In this document: in pieces, positions 14,654 to 22,769 of the stretch | How positions within the stretch are numbered: position 1 is the first letter of the stretch | Layout: every line of letters begins with the position of its first letter | Assembly (NCBI GenBank): GCA_037137575.1 | Contig: JBAXKB010000004.1 | Span: 1 to 64,000, forward strand | Source of the DNA: UBA5976 sp037137575 | GTDB taxonomy: Bacteria > Actinomycetota > Actinomycetes > S36-B12 > UBA5976 | Length of the DNA stretch: 64,000 bases | Direction of reading: 5' to 3' | Notes under the pieces: generated by a model | What the model saw: the letters and a program-made list of their open reading frames with translations, nothing else | What the model was told of the DNA's origin: nothing | Database searches by the model: none | Translations under genes and position numbers: made by a program

Positions 14654-15679
14654 ATGCCTATTGCATCACCCGAGGTTTATAACGAAATGCTTGATCGCGC
14701 AAAAGCTGGCGCGTTCGCTTACCCTGCAATTAACTGCACATCATCCCAGTCAATCGTCGCCGCAATTCGTGGTTTCGCTGAAGCAGAATCTGACGGCATC
14801 GTTCAGGTTTCTTGGGGCGGCGCGGAATTCGCATCTGGCCAACTAGTTAAGGACATGGTTGCTGGCGCAGCTTCCCTTGCCGAGTTTGCTCATTCAATCG
14901 CCAAGCACTATAACGTGAACATTGCATTGCACACCGACCATTGCCCAGCTGAAAAGCTTGAAGGCTTCATGCGTCCACTAGTTGCAATTTCAGCAGAGCG
15001 CGTGGCTAAAGGCCTTGAGCCGTTATTCCAGTCACACATGTGGGACGGATCAGCCGTAAGTCTTGAAGAAAACTTAGACATCGCCAATGAGATGTTGGAT
15101 AAGTGCGTAGCTGCGCGTACCGTCTTGGAAATCGAAATCGGCGTTGTCGGTGGCGAAGAAGATGGTATCGAAGCTAAGCACGATGCAAAGCTTTACTCGA
15201 CCCCAGAAGATGCTTTGGCGATGGTTGAAAAACTTGGTCTTGGCGAACGCGGTCGTTACTTAGTCGCTGCAACCTTCGGAAATGTTCACGGCGTATACAA
15301 GCCGGGCAATGTTGTTTTGACCCCGTCAATTCTAAAAGACCTTCAGGACGCAGTTGCCGCAAAGCACCCAGGTAATGACAAGCCACTCGACTTGGTATTC
15401 CATGGTGGTTCTGGTTCACTGCTTTCTGAAATCCGTGAATCACTTGATTACGGTGTAATCAAGATGAACATCGATACCGATACTCAGTATGCATTTACTC
15501 GTCCGATTGTTGATCATTTCTTCAAGAACTACGACGGTGTACTAAAGATTGACGGCGAAGTTGGCAACAAGAAGGCGTACGACCCACGTGCCTATGGCAA
15601 GTTGGCGGAAGCTGGTATGGCTGCACGCGTAAGCCTTGCTTGCGCAGACCTTCGCTCAACCGGTACCCGCATTAAATAA
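14654..15679 (+). CDS. fba: Fructose-bisphosphate aldolase, class II
   Basis: Zinc-dependent aldolase of glycolysis and gluconeogenesis, splitting fructose 1,6-bisphosphate. The 341-residue protein opens PIASPEVYNEMLDRAKAGAF. ALHTDHCPAEK holds the catalytic Asp and a zinc His, EIEIGVVGGEEDG the second metal region, and VFHGGSGS the phosphate loop before MNIDTDTQYAF. AAGGAG lies 11 bases upstream of the ATG. A strong terminator follows, so it is a single-gene unit. Codon use looks highly adapted, as expected for an abundant enzyme. Confidence 0.97.
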   Translation: MPIASPEVYNEMLDRAKAGAFAYPAINCTSSQSIVAAIRGFAEAESDGIVQVSWGGAEFASGQLVKDMVAGAASLAEFAHSIAKHYNVNIALHTDHCPAEKLEGFMRPLVAISAERVAKGLEPLFQSHMWDGSAVSLEENLDIANEMLDKCVAARTVLEIEIGVVGGEEDGIEAKHDAKLYSTPEDALAMVEKLGLGERGRYLVAATFGNVHGVYKPGNVVLTPSILKDLQDAVAAKHPGNDKPLDLVFHGGSGSLLSEIRESLDYGVIKMNIDTDTQYAFTRPIVDHFFKNYDGVLKIDGEVGNKKAYDPRAYGKLAEAGMAARVSLACADLRSTGTRIK

Positions 15680-15688
15680 CTGAATTTA

Positions 15689-15732
15689 TTGCGCCAGCGC
15701 CCACTTCCTTGGGTGCTGGCGCAATTTATTTT
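15689..15732 (+). terminator. Rho-independent terminator after fba
   Basis: A 15-base arm beginning TTGCGCCAGC pairs with the arm ending GCTGGCGCAA (one G-T mismatch in 15 pairs, 6-base loop), followed by TTTATTTT. It begins 10 bases after the fba stop. Confidence 0.9.
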
Positions 15733-15746
15733 CAGGGTAGAAAGGG

Positions 15747-15752
15747 TAGACT
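15747..15752 (+). promoter_or_regulatory. Leaderless -10 box (TAGACT) of the small membrane peptide
   Basis: TAGACT ends six bases before the GTG at 15759. It is the first plausible promoter after the fba terminator and would drive the small peptide, nitrobindin and fur genes. Confidence 0.45.
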
Positions 15753-15758
15753 TTAACC

Positions 15759-15860
15759 GTGGTTGAAAACATTTATACCGGACTACTGGTAGCTACTTCA
15801 GTGGCAATTACTTGGTTCGCCGGATACGTAATTTACAAACTTTTCAAGGGTCAGCGCTGA
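15759..15860 (+). CDS. Small single-span membrane peptide (33 residues)
   Basis: GTG start and TGA stop, encoding a 33-residue peptide: short N terminus (MVENIYTG), one hydrophobic helix (LLVATSVAITWFAGYVIYKLF) interrupted by Trp, Phe and Tyr, and a basic C-terminal tail (KGQR). It sits between the fba terminator and the nitrobindin gene, and its stop overlaps the proposed CTG start of nitrobindin (CTGA). The leaderless -10 box and coupling support a real gene. Function unknown; a membrane tether or small regulator of the neighbouring heme protein is only a guess. Confidence 0.55.
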   Translation: MVENIYTGLLVATSVAITWFAGYVIYKLFKGQR

Positions 15861-16381
15861 GCACCGAAATTCACTACGACGTAAATCCAATTTCCTGGCT
15901 CCTTGGTACTTGGGTTGGTTTAGGCGTGGTGCATTTGCCAGGAATGGAACAAAGCGTTCAAGCGGCACATGAATTAACTGTGGTCACCGATGGGCAACCA
16001 TTCCTAACCCACTTATCCCGAATTTGGGAAGTTAACGATAAAGGCGATCGCCTCCAACAACTTACGACCGAAACTGGGATTTGGAAACCACTTCCAGATC
16101 TACAAGTGGAGTTAACCATCGAAGCGCAAGAAATGATCCGCACATGGGTTGGCGAAGTCAAAGTAACTAGCTTGGTCGATGCAAAAATTACGCGCGCACA
16201 CACCATAATGAATCGTGTTGACTTGCCAATTAGCGAAGCTCATGGAGTCGTTGCGCAGGATATTCGAACTTACGGGTTGGACACGATGGGTCGTCTTGGC
16301 TGGGTACATGAAGTAGAAACTGCTGAATCACCCTTGCGCTCACAAGCCTCGTTCTTGTTAATGAAAGCAGGTCAATCATGA
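15857..16381 (+). CDS. Nitrobindin-like heme-binding protein (FABP/DUF1794 family)
   Basis: A 174-residue beta-barrel of the nitrobindin / THAP4-like family, marked by WLLGTWVGLG near the N terminus and GRLGWVHEVE near the C terminus. Family members bind heme b and react with NO or isomerise peroxynitrite. The best start is a CTG at 15857, with AAGGG six bases upstream and a CTGA overlap with the small peptide; the only other in-frame option is a TTG at 15812 deep inside that gene. It overlaps fur by 4 bases. The nitrobindin-fur-ygfZ-dtd order recurs in actinobacteria. Confidence 0.85.
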   Translation: MSTEIHYDVNPISWLLGTWVGLGVVHLPGMEQSVQAAHELTVVTDGQPFLTHLSRIWEVNDKGDRLQQLTTETGIWKPLPDLQVELTIEAQEMIRTWVGEVKVTSLVDAKITRAHTIMNRVDLPISEAHGVVAQDIRTYGLDTMGRLGWVHEVETAESPLRSQASFLLMKAGQS

Positions 16382-16806
16382 CTCGTGATTGGGATGAAGT
16401 TTTGCGCGAGCATGGCTTTCGTATTACCCCACAGCGCCAGTTAGTACTTGAAGCGGTTAACTCACTTCGCCATGCAACTCCCGAGACTTTGCTTGCGGAA
16501 GTGCAAAAAACCGCAGGCGCAGTAAATCTTTCTACTATCTACCGCACTCTTGAAGTCCTGGAACAAGTCGGCCTTGTTAACCACGCACACATTGGTCACG
16601 GCGCACCCACCTACCATTCAGTAGATGAAGATCCACACATCCATTTAGTTTGCGATACGTGTTCGAAAGTAAATTCAATTCCGGTAAAGGCCGCAGAGTT
16701 GTTTGTCCAGTTACTACGCGACCAGGCAGGTTTCGAAACTGATGTCGCCCACGTTTCAGTTCACGGCCAATGCTCGGACTGCCTCGAGCGAATGAAACTC
16801 CTTTAG
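16378..16806 (+). CDS. Fur family metal-responsive regulator
   Basis: A 142-residue Fur-type repressor. The winged helix (about 1-80) has RITPQRQLVLEAV and LSTIYRTLEVLEQVGLV. The dimer and metal domain has HIHLVCDTCSK and CSDCLERM, two CXXC pairs forming the structural zinc site. Whether it senses iron, zinc or peroxide cannot be told from sequence; the CXXC pairs fit Fur or Zur. It is co-transcribed with the nitrobindin gene (ATGA overlap), which suggests a link to heme or iron state. No Fur box was recognised at the promoter. Confidence 0.9.
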   Translation: MTRDWDEVLREHGFRITPQRQLVLEAVNSLRHATPETLLAEVQKTAGAVNLSTIYRTLEVLEQVGLVNHAHIGHGAPTYHSVDEDPHIHLVCDTCSKVNSIPVKAAELFVQLLRDQAGFETDVAHVSVHGQCSDCLERMKLL

Positions 16807-16863
16807 TTACTGACTGCCAAGCGGTGGGTAACTAGCAACTCCTAATTAGGTGACAATAGAACT

Positions 16864-17841
16864 ATGACTGCAATCCCGATGATGGACGATAAAAGTATTG
16901 ATGCCACTGTGCCTTGGCATTATGGCGATCCCTTTAAAGAACAGCGCAACTTGCTAGCTGGCGTTGGAAGAGTTGACCTTTCGCATCGAGAAATCATCCG
17001 CGTTGCCGGGCCTGATCGTCACGAATGGTTGCACGCACTACTAACTCAACATTTGCTTGAACCTTTCACCAGTACACAGGCACTCAGCCTTTCCCCGAAT
17101 GGTCACATCGAACACGATCTGCATCTAGTCGACGATGGCGTAGCAACTTGGCTGATTATAGAAAGCGGCAATGCAGAGACTCTCCTTCCTTACTTAAAGA
17201 AAATGAAGTTCCGCGCCGACGTTGAAATTGAAAATGTATCGGACACCTTTGCTGTCGTAGGTGCACCTGGTTGGGTTCAGAGTGTTTATCCAGTTTGGCA
17301 TTCACCTGCTGCTTATCTGGCTTCTCCTGAACCAGCAGTTGCATATGTTCCGAATCGACCAGCGAGTTGGCAGGTTAGTGAAATTATTGTCCCGAGCGAG
17401 TTACTCGATGACGAACTAGCGGATGAGCGCATTGGAACATGGGCTTGGGAAGCTCACCGAATTCGAGCAGGCGTGGCCAGATTTGGGTTTGAAACCGACT
17501 CTCGCACGATTGCACATGAATTGGGCCTAATCACGCCTGCAGTGCATTTACAAAAAGGTTGCTATCGAGGGCAGGAAACTGTGGCAAAGGTTTATAACTT
17601 AGGAAAGCCACCTCGGCGTTTAGTACAGTTGCAAATCGATGGTTCGACTAATGAGTTACCTGCACTTGGTACTCCGGTTTTTTCTGAAGGCGTTGAAGTA
17701 GGTCGCTTAACTTCAATAACTCAAGACTATGAAAGTGGTCCACTTGGACTCGCAGTTATAAAACGAAATGTTCCGCTTGATGCAACATTATTAGTGGGCG
17801 AAGTTGCTGCTGCGCAAACACCAATAGTTGTGGCTGACTAA
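16864..17841 (+). CDS. ygfZ: Folate-binding protein YgfZ
   Basis: Tetrahydrofolate-dependent protein that helps assemble or repair certain Fe-S enzymes. The family hallmark KGCYRGQETVAKVYNLG lies near residue 235, within a GcvT-like fold; SHREIIRVAGPDRHEWLHAL and ALSLSPNGHIEHDL are typical N-terminal motifs. 325 residues is normal. The ATG has GACAAT six bases upstream and no SD. It is convergent with dtd, the two stops overlapping by 4 bases. Confidence 0.92.
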   Translation: MTAIPMMDDKSIDATVPWHYGDPFKEQRNLLAGVGRVDLSHREIIRVAGPDRHEWLHALLTQHLLEPFTSTQALSLSPNGHIEHDLHLVDDGVATWLIIESGNAETLLPYLKKMKFRADVEIENVSDTFAVVGAPGWVQSVYPVWHSPAAYLASPEPAVAYVPNRPASWQVSEIIVPSELLDDELADERIGTWAWEAHRIRAGVARFGFETDSRTIAHELGLITPAVHLQKGCYRGQETVAKVYNLGKPPRRLVQLQIDGSTNELPALGTPVFSEGVEVGRLTSITQDYESGPLGLAVIKRNVPLDATLLVGEVAAAQTPIVVAD

Positions 17842-18308
17842 ACCTCGAGCAAGATGGTCATTGGCCCATCGCAAGTTTGCGTGATTTTCATGTCAGCGCC
17901 AAATTTTCCGGTTTCAACCTGTGCACCTAAATCGCGCAATGCTCTAGCCAGTTCGTTAATTATCGGTTCGGCTTGATCTGCGCGCGCAGCTTGCTGCCAA
18001 GTTGGCCGACGACCCTTTGCAGTATCTGCATACAAAGTGAACTGACTTATTAGCAAAATCGGCAAGTTAGCATCAGAAGCGGCCACCTCATTTTTATCTT
18101 CCGTGATTTTGTAGCCAAGTGCAATCAGTTGCTGCGCATCAAAGATTCGTAGCTTCCAGATTTTATCCGCCAGAATCGCGCATTTTGCGAGGTCGTCATC
18201 AACGCTAACCCCCACAAGAACACTTAAGCCAAGGCCAGCAAATTGCCCAACAATCTGTCCGTTTACTGTGACACTTGCATCATTGACCCGCTGAATTACT
18301 GCTCGCAT
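17838..18308 (-). CDS. dtd: D-aminoacyl-tRNA deacylase
   Basis: Removes D-amino acids mischarged to tRNA. The 156-residue protein opens MRAVIQRVNDASVTV. The catalytic SQFTLYADT lies at about 88-96, and the C-terminal CDGPMTILLEV carries the Gly-cisPro motif that excludes L-amino acids. Start ATG with CACAAT six bases upstream and GGAG nearer. The 3' end overlaps ygfZ by 4 bases, and it is divergent from the asparaginase gene. Confidence 0.94.
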   Translation of the reverse strand: MRAVIQRVNDASVTVNGQIVGQFAGLGLSVLVGVSVDDDLAKCAILADKIWKLRIFDAQQLIALGYKITEDKNEVAASDANLPILLISQFTLYADTAKGRRPTWQQAARADQAEPIINELARALRDLGAQVETGKFGADMKITQTCDGPMTILLEV

Positions 18309-18366
18309 TACTCCATTGTGCTGGATTTATTGGGCAAATTCCTAGCGACCGTGCCACTATGAACTC

Positions 18367-19311
18367 ATGTCTGTTCCCTTGGCACATGTAATCCGCAGCG
18401 GCTTAATCGAAGGCGTGCATTACGGTAGCGCAGTTGTTGTTGATGTTGCCGGCGAAATCATCTGGTCTGTTGGGGATGTAAAAAAAACCATGTTCCCTCG
18501 CTCGGCAAATAAGTTCATGCAAACACTGGCTATGGTGCAGCTAGGTTTGCCTCTTCACGATGAGTTGTTAGCCGTTGCTTGCGCTTCACATAGTGGGGAA
18601 GAATTTCAGATTGCTAGCGTGCGACAAATACTTGTGCAGGCGGGGCTAACTTCACAAAGTTTAAAGTGTCCAGCAGATTTTCCATTGGATGAATCGGCCC
18701 GTAATGACCTAGTTATTCAAGGGGTGAATAAGTCACCTATTTATATGAATTGCAGTGGGAAGCATGCGGCAATGCTACTTACCTGTGTGCTGAACAAGTG
18801 GGACACCGATTCTTACTGCTCCCCAGATCATCCATTGCAGCATGCCTGTAAGCAAGCGATTGAAAAATGCACAGGTGTACCGGTAGAAGTCGTTGGAGTA
18901 GATGGTTGTGGGGCGCCCACAATGTCAAGCACCTTACTTGGACTTGCCCGCTCGGTTGGGCAGTTCGCTGGCCCAGCTGCAACCGATGATCAGCGGATAA
19001 TCGCCAACGCTGTGCGTTTGTATCCCGAGTATGTAGCTGGCACTTGGCGTGATGCAACAAAGCTTATGCAAGGGCTACCTGGCGCAATCGCCAAAGACGG
19101 AGCCGAAGGTGTTTATGCGATCGGGCTTGGGGATGGGCGAGCATTGGCGCTCAAGATTGACGACGGTGCTGAACGGGCGCGGATCACAGTGGCAATGTCG
19201 ATTTTGCGTAATGTTCTTGGTGTCGTTTCCCAAGAAGTTGATCGCACACTCGAGCGCAAAGTGGTACTTGGTGGCGGCGTGCCAGTAGGCAAAATTGAGT
19301 CGCTTGTCTAA
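18367..19311 (+). CDS. L-asparaginase II family protein
   Basis: A 314-residue protein of the asparaginase II family (PF06089), known by RSGLIEGVHYGSAVVVD, MFPRSANKFMQTLA (the probable nucleophile region), ACASHSGEEFQ, NCSGKHAAML and GVDGCGAPTMSS. It hydrolyses asparagine to aspartate and ammonia and is unrelated to the classic AnsB fold. No signal peptide. CACTAT ends six bases before the ATG, fitting a leaderless start. A single gene followed by AT-rich DNA without a clear terminator. Confidence 0.9.
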   Translation: MSVPLAHVIRSGLIEGVHYGSAVVVDVAGEIIWSVGDVKKTMFPRSANKFMQTLAMVQLGLPLHDELLAVACASHSGEEFQIASVRQILVQAGLTSQSLKCPADFPLDESARNDLVIQGVNKSPIYMNCSGKHAAMLLTCVLNKWDTDSYCSPDHPLQHACKQAIEKCTGVPVEVVGVDGCGAPTMSSTLLGLARSVGQFAGPAATDDQRIIANAVRLYPEYVAGTWRDATKLMQGLPGAIAKDGAEGVYAIGLGDGRALALKIDDGAERARITVAMSILRNVLGVVSQEVDRTLERKVVLGGGVPVGKIESLV

Positions 19312-19476
19312 AAAAAATTACTTAATTTTCACTCGATTCGTAATCTGATGTTCGGCGCCAAGAGGGGCTTACTGCAGAGTTTTCGACCGTAAGTTATTTA
19401 GTTTTCTGGACTTGATGCGGTGTGCCTGCAAAGGATTCACGGGCAAAGTCAATACCGTAAAAGGGTGTCAGGTGTT

Positions 19477-20148
19477 GTGCATCCAGTAGGTCCAAAGCCT
19501 CAAACGGTTTATTGGCGCCGCCGAGCAGTTTTTGCAGTAGTAGTTTTACTAACTCTCTATTTACTTGGTCGCGCAATTTTTGGCGGAAATAGTTCTACTG
19601 GCACTCCGGTGGCTGCGCCATCTAAGTCAGTAGTCCAATCCGCATCTGCTTCTAGTAAGCCGACAACATCGGCAACCCCTTCGGTTTCAGCCACACCAGA
19701 AGACATCGTAGATCCAATTACGCAACAGAGTGCTTCGCCAGTTTCGACCAAAGTTGCGCCACCAGGAACCTGTGGCGATAGCGAAGTAAGCGTAAAAGTT
19801 TCGATTAAGAAAAAGGTCGTAAAAGTCGGTGCCGGCTTAGACATCAACATGTCGGTAAAAAATATTTCAAAGCATGCGTGTAAGCGCGATGTTGGTTCAG
19901 GCGCTAACGAGGTCACAATAATTTCGGGACCTGCTTTAGTTTGGTCAACCGATCATTGCGGGGCCGGTACCGAGAGCAACTATGTTGATTTAGTTCCTGG
20001 TGAAACTTGGTCTGTGCATGTGCTGTGGAATGGCAAACTCTCCGCACCTAATTGTCAGGTTCTGGCGAACGCGCAGTATGGCGCATATTGGGCACATGCC
20101 CGAAACGGCGCAGTTGTTAGCTCTGGTGCAAGATTTGTGATTCAGTAA
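19477..20148 (+). CDS. Membrane-anchored actinobacterial protein with extracellular beta domain
   Basis: A 223-residue protein from the preferred GTG, which gives the N terminus VHPVGPKPQTVYWRRR common to this actinobacterial group; an upstream GTG at 19420 would add 19 residues. One transmembrane helix (AVFAVVVLLTLYLLGRAIF) is followed by a Ser/Thr/Pro/Ala-rich stalk of about 70 residues and an extracellular beta domain with four cysteines (TCGDSEVSV, KHACKRDVG, DHCGAG, PNCQVL). The domain resembles an immunoglobulin-like fold. Function unknown. It is convergent with disA. Confidence 0.75.
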   Translation: MHPVGPKPQTVYWRRRAVFAVVVLLTLYLLGRAIFGGNSSTGTPVAAPSKSVVQSASASSKPTTSATPSVSATPEDIVDPITQQSASPVSTKVAPPGTCGDSEVSVKVSIKKKVVKVGAGLDINMSVKNISKHACKRDVGSGANEVTIISGPALVWSTDHCGAGTESNYVDLVPGETWSVHVLWNGKLSAPNCQVLANAQYGAYWAHARNGAVVSSGARFVIQ

Positions 20149-20153
20149 CTGCG

Positions 20154-21245
20154 TTAAACGTAGCGTTCAAGCAAACTTGATTCGGCTAAACGAGACAAGC
20201 TTTCTCGAATTTTTCGCGCTCGCGCCTCGCCAACACCTTCTACATCGCGTAAATCTTCGACAGTTGCTGCCAAGATTTTTTGCAATCCACCGAAGTGGGT
20301 AACTAGTTTGTCAATAACAATTTCTGGAAGCCTTGGTACCTTAGCCATCAGGCGATAGCCACGTGGTTGAACCGCAAGATCTTGGGAATCAATGTCGCCC
20401 GCAAGTCCAATTGCCACTGCAACCTGCCCGAGGTCGAGTAGGCCAGCTGAATCTAGCGCCGAAATCGCAAGCAATGCTTTCTCGACGGCTTTATTTCGAC
20501 GAGTAAGGTTCGGGACATAGTCCTGAATAACGAGCCGCTGTTCATCTGCTGTACCTGCAATTAGCTCGTCGTGCTGCAGCGAAAGCAAACGGCCATCAGT
20601 ACCAAGCTCAACAACATAACTAGCAATTTCTGCTGCAATGCGCCGCACCATTTCATGACGCTGGGCCACAATAGCGACATCACGAATTGTCACGAGGTCT
20701 TCAATTTCTAGTGCTGAAAGCGAACCAGCTACTTCATCAAGGCGCTGTTTGTATCGTTCAAGAGTTGCTAGTGCCTGGTTTGCTCGAGACAAAATTGATG
20801 CTGAATCTTCAAGTACATAACGGCGGCCTTCGAGATACAACGCGATGATGTTCATCGACTTACTCACGCTGACAACCGGAAGACCGGTTTGGCGGGAAAC
20901 ACGATCTGCCGTGCGGTGACGTGTACCTTGTTCATCGGTAGGAATAGATGGGTCGGGGAGCAATTGCACTGCAGCGGCGATGATGCGAGTTGCTTCGCGA
21001 TCACACAGGACGGCGCCGTCCATTTTTGCTAATTCGCGCAGCCGTGTTGCAGTGAATGCGATTTCAACATTAAAGCCACCACTGCTGATTTGATTTACGG
21101 TTTTATCTTCGCCAAGCACAATCAGCGCGCCGGTGCTTCCGCGAAGGATTCGCTCTAAGCCATCACGAAGCGCAGTGCCTGGTGCGACCTGGGCTAAAAC
21201 GGAACGCAAAATTGCTTCAGTATCGATGGTCTCTTTTGTCGGCAC
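20154..21245 (-). CDS. disA: DNA integrity scanning protein DisA (diadenylate cyclase)
   Basis: Makes c-di-AMP from two ATP and scans DNA for branched structures. The cyclase domain holds DGA (76-78) and RHR (109-111), the two signature motifs. A helical linker follows, and the C-terminal helix-hairpin-helix region has VEGVGEARARKIRESLSRL. 363 residues is normal. GTG start with AAGGA 8 bases upstream. It lies just downstream of radA on the same strand, a pairing conserved in Gram-positive bacteria, and DisA activity is known to be held down by RadA. Confidence 0.96.
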   Translation of the reverse strand: MPTKETIDTEAILRSVLAQVAPGTALRDGLERILRGSTGALIVLGEDKTVNQISSGGFNVEIAFTATRLRELAKMDGAVLCDREATRIIAAAVQLLPDPSIPTDEQGTRHRTADRVSRQTGLPVVSVSKSMNIIALYLEGRRYVLEDSASILSRANQALATLERYKQRLDEVAGSLSALEIEDLVTIRDVAIVAQRHEMVRRIAAEIASYVVELGTDGRLLSLQHDELIAGTADEQRLVIQDYVPNLTRRNKAVEKALLAISALDSAGLLDLGQVAVAIGLAGDIDSQDLAVQPRGYRLMAKVPRLPEIVIDKLVTHFGGLQKILAATVEDLRDVEGVGEARARKIRESLSRLAESSLLERYV

Positions 21246-21348
21246 AGCAAAATCCTTCTAAAAGCGGGTGCAACAGAAGTCTAGGGCTGAATCTTAAAAA
21301 TCAAAATGCCCTATTTGGAGATAATCATCGGATTTCGACACTGAGGGG

Positions 21349-22722
21349 TTAGAGATGGCTGATGGCCGCAGCTAGATTGGCGACTTCAATCAACTTAAGC
21401 CCAGGTACATTGGCGGTTTTACTGGTACCTCTTGGCACAATTGCCGTTGTGAAGCCTAAGCGAGCCGCTTCGGCAAGACGTTGCGCCAAGCCAGGAACGG
21501 GGCGAACATCGCCGCTGAGGGCCACCTCTCCGATAACAACTAGATCATCAGAAAGTGCCTGATCACGTGCTGCCGATGTCAGGGCAAGGCACATTGCCAG
21601 GTCAGCGCCCGGGTCAGAAACTTTTGCACCAGCAACCGTGGCAAGGTAGACATCCTTATCCCATAGCTTGATTCGAGCTGCCCGCTCGGTAACTGCGGTC
21701 AACATTGCTGCGCGGGTATTGTCTAAACCCGTTGTACGGCGAAGTGGATTATTGGACGAACTTGTTGTGGTTAGCGATTGCACTTCAACTAGTAAAGCCC
21801 GACGACCTTCGAGTGTGATTGTGATGCAAGTTCCAGGAATCGCTGCGTCACGATTTGAACGGAACAAACTAGATGGGTCGCTCACTTCTTGCAGACCATC
21901 GTCTGTTTGTTCAAAACAGGCAACTTCATCCGCTGGTCCGTATCGATTTTTATTTGCTCGAAGTAAGCGAAGGGGAGTGCTACGGTCACCTTCAAAAGTG
22001 AGCACAGTGTCAACAAGATGTTCAAGCGAGCGTGGCCCAGCAACAGAGTTATCACGCGTTGATTGCCCAATTAGTAGCAGCGGCATACGGCGACCCTTTG
22101 CTGCGCGGGTGAGAACTTGAGTTACCTCATGAACTTGGGTAACACCGCCAGCTCTACCATCAAGTTCCGACGACGCGATTGTTTGAACGCTATCGACAAT
22201 TAATAGATCAGGGTCAACATCTTCAATGTGGCCCAGCAGAACGGCTAAATCTGTTTCGTCAGCGATTAGTACGTTAGGTGACATCGCACCAATTCGTCGG
22301 GCCCTAATACTAATTTGCTCAGCCGATTCTTCCCCAGAGACATAAAGAACTTTTCGCGGTTTTCCATTTCCATCAGCAAATGTATTGGCTGCAGCTAAAA
22401 GTAAAGTTGATTTACCTACGCCAGGTTCACCGGCGAGTAGTACGCACTGCCCAGCAACTAGTCCGCCACCGAGTACCCGATCGAGTTCGTTTAGTCCAGT
22501 GTGTGTGCGCTCGACTTCACCAACTTGAATATGTGAGACCGGCCTAGCAGGTTGAATTGGTGCCACGCCTTGGGTAGTTGTTTTCAGTCCAGCGCGATTC
22601 GTTATCCCACCGGTTTCAACGACAGAACTCCAGGCCTGACATTCGGGACAACGACCAACCCATTTGGCGCCAGTCCATCCGCATTCGGTGCACTTGAAGG
22701 ATGCGCGAGGTGTTTTTGCCAT
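21349..22722 (-). CDS. radA: DNA repair protein RadA/Sms
   Basis: RecA-like ATPase that promotes branch migration in recombination. The N-terminal zinc finger has Cys11, 14, 25 and 28. Walker A is GEPGVGKST (98-106), the RadA-specific KNRYG lies near 260, and the C-terminal Lon-protease-like domain runs from about 330 (TAVTERAARIKLWDKDVYLA onward). 457 residues is normal. TAATCT lies six bases before the ATG with no SD. First gene of a radA-disA unit; the 103-base gap between them has no terminator. Confidence 0.96.
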   Translation of the reverse strand: MAKTPRASFKCTECGWTGAKWVGRCPECQAWSSVVETGGITNRAGLKTTTQGVAPIQPARPVSHIQVGEVERTHTGLNELDRVLGGGLVAGQCVLLAGEPGVGKSTLLLAAANTFADGNGKPRKVLYVSGEESAEQISIRARRIGAMSPNVLIADETDLAVLLGHIEDVDPDLLIVDSVQTIASSELDGRAGGVTQVHEVTQVLTRAAKGRRMPLLLIGQSTRDNSVAGPRSLEHLVDTVLTFEGDRSTPLRLLRANKNRYGPADEVACFEQTDDGLQEVSDPSSLFRSNRDAAIPGTCITITLEGRRALLVEVQSLTTTSSSNNPLRRTTGLDNTRAAMLTAVTERAARIKLWDKDVYLATVAGAKVSDPGADLAMCLALTSAARDQALSDDLVVIGEVALSGDVRPVPGLAQRLAEAARLGFTTAIVPRGTSKTANVPGLKLIEVANLAAAISHL

Positions 22723-22728
22723 GTGCCT

Positions 22729-22734
22729 AGATTA
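22729..22734 (-). promoter_or_regulatory. Leaderless -10 box (TAATCT) of radA
   Basis: On the minus strand TAATCT ends six bases before the radA ATG at 22722; no ribosome-binding site is present. Confidence 0.4.
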
Positions 22735-22769
22735 CGACTTCAGTACGACAAGCGTGCGGCGACTGTTAA

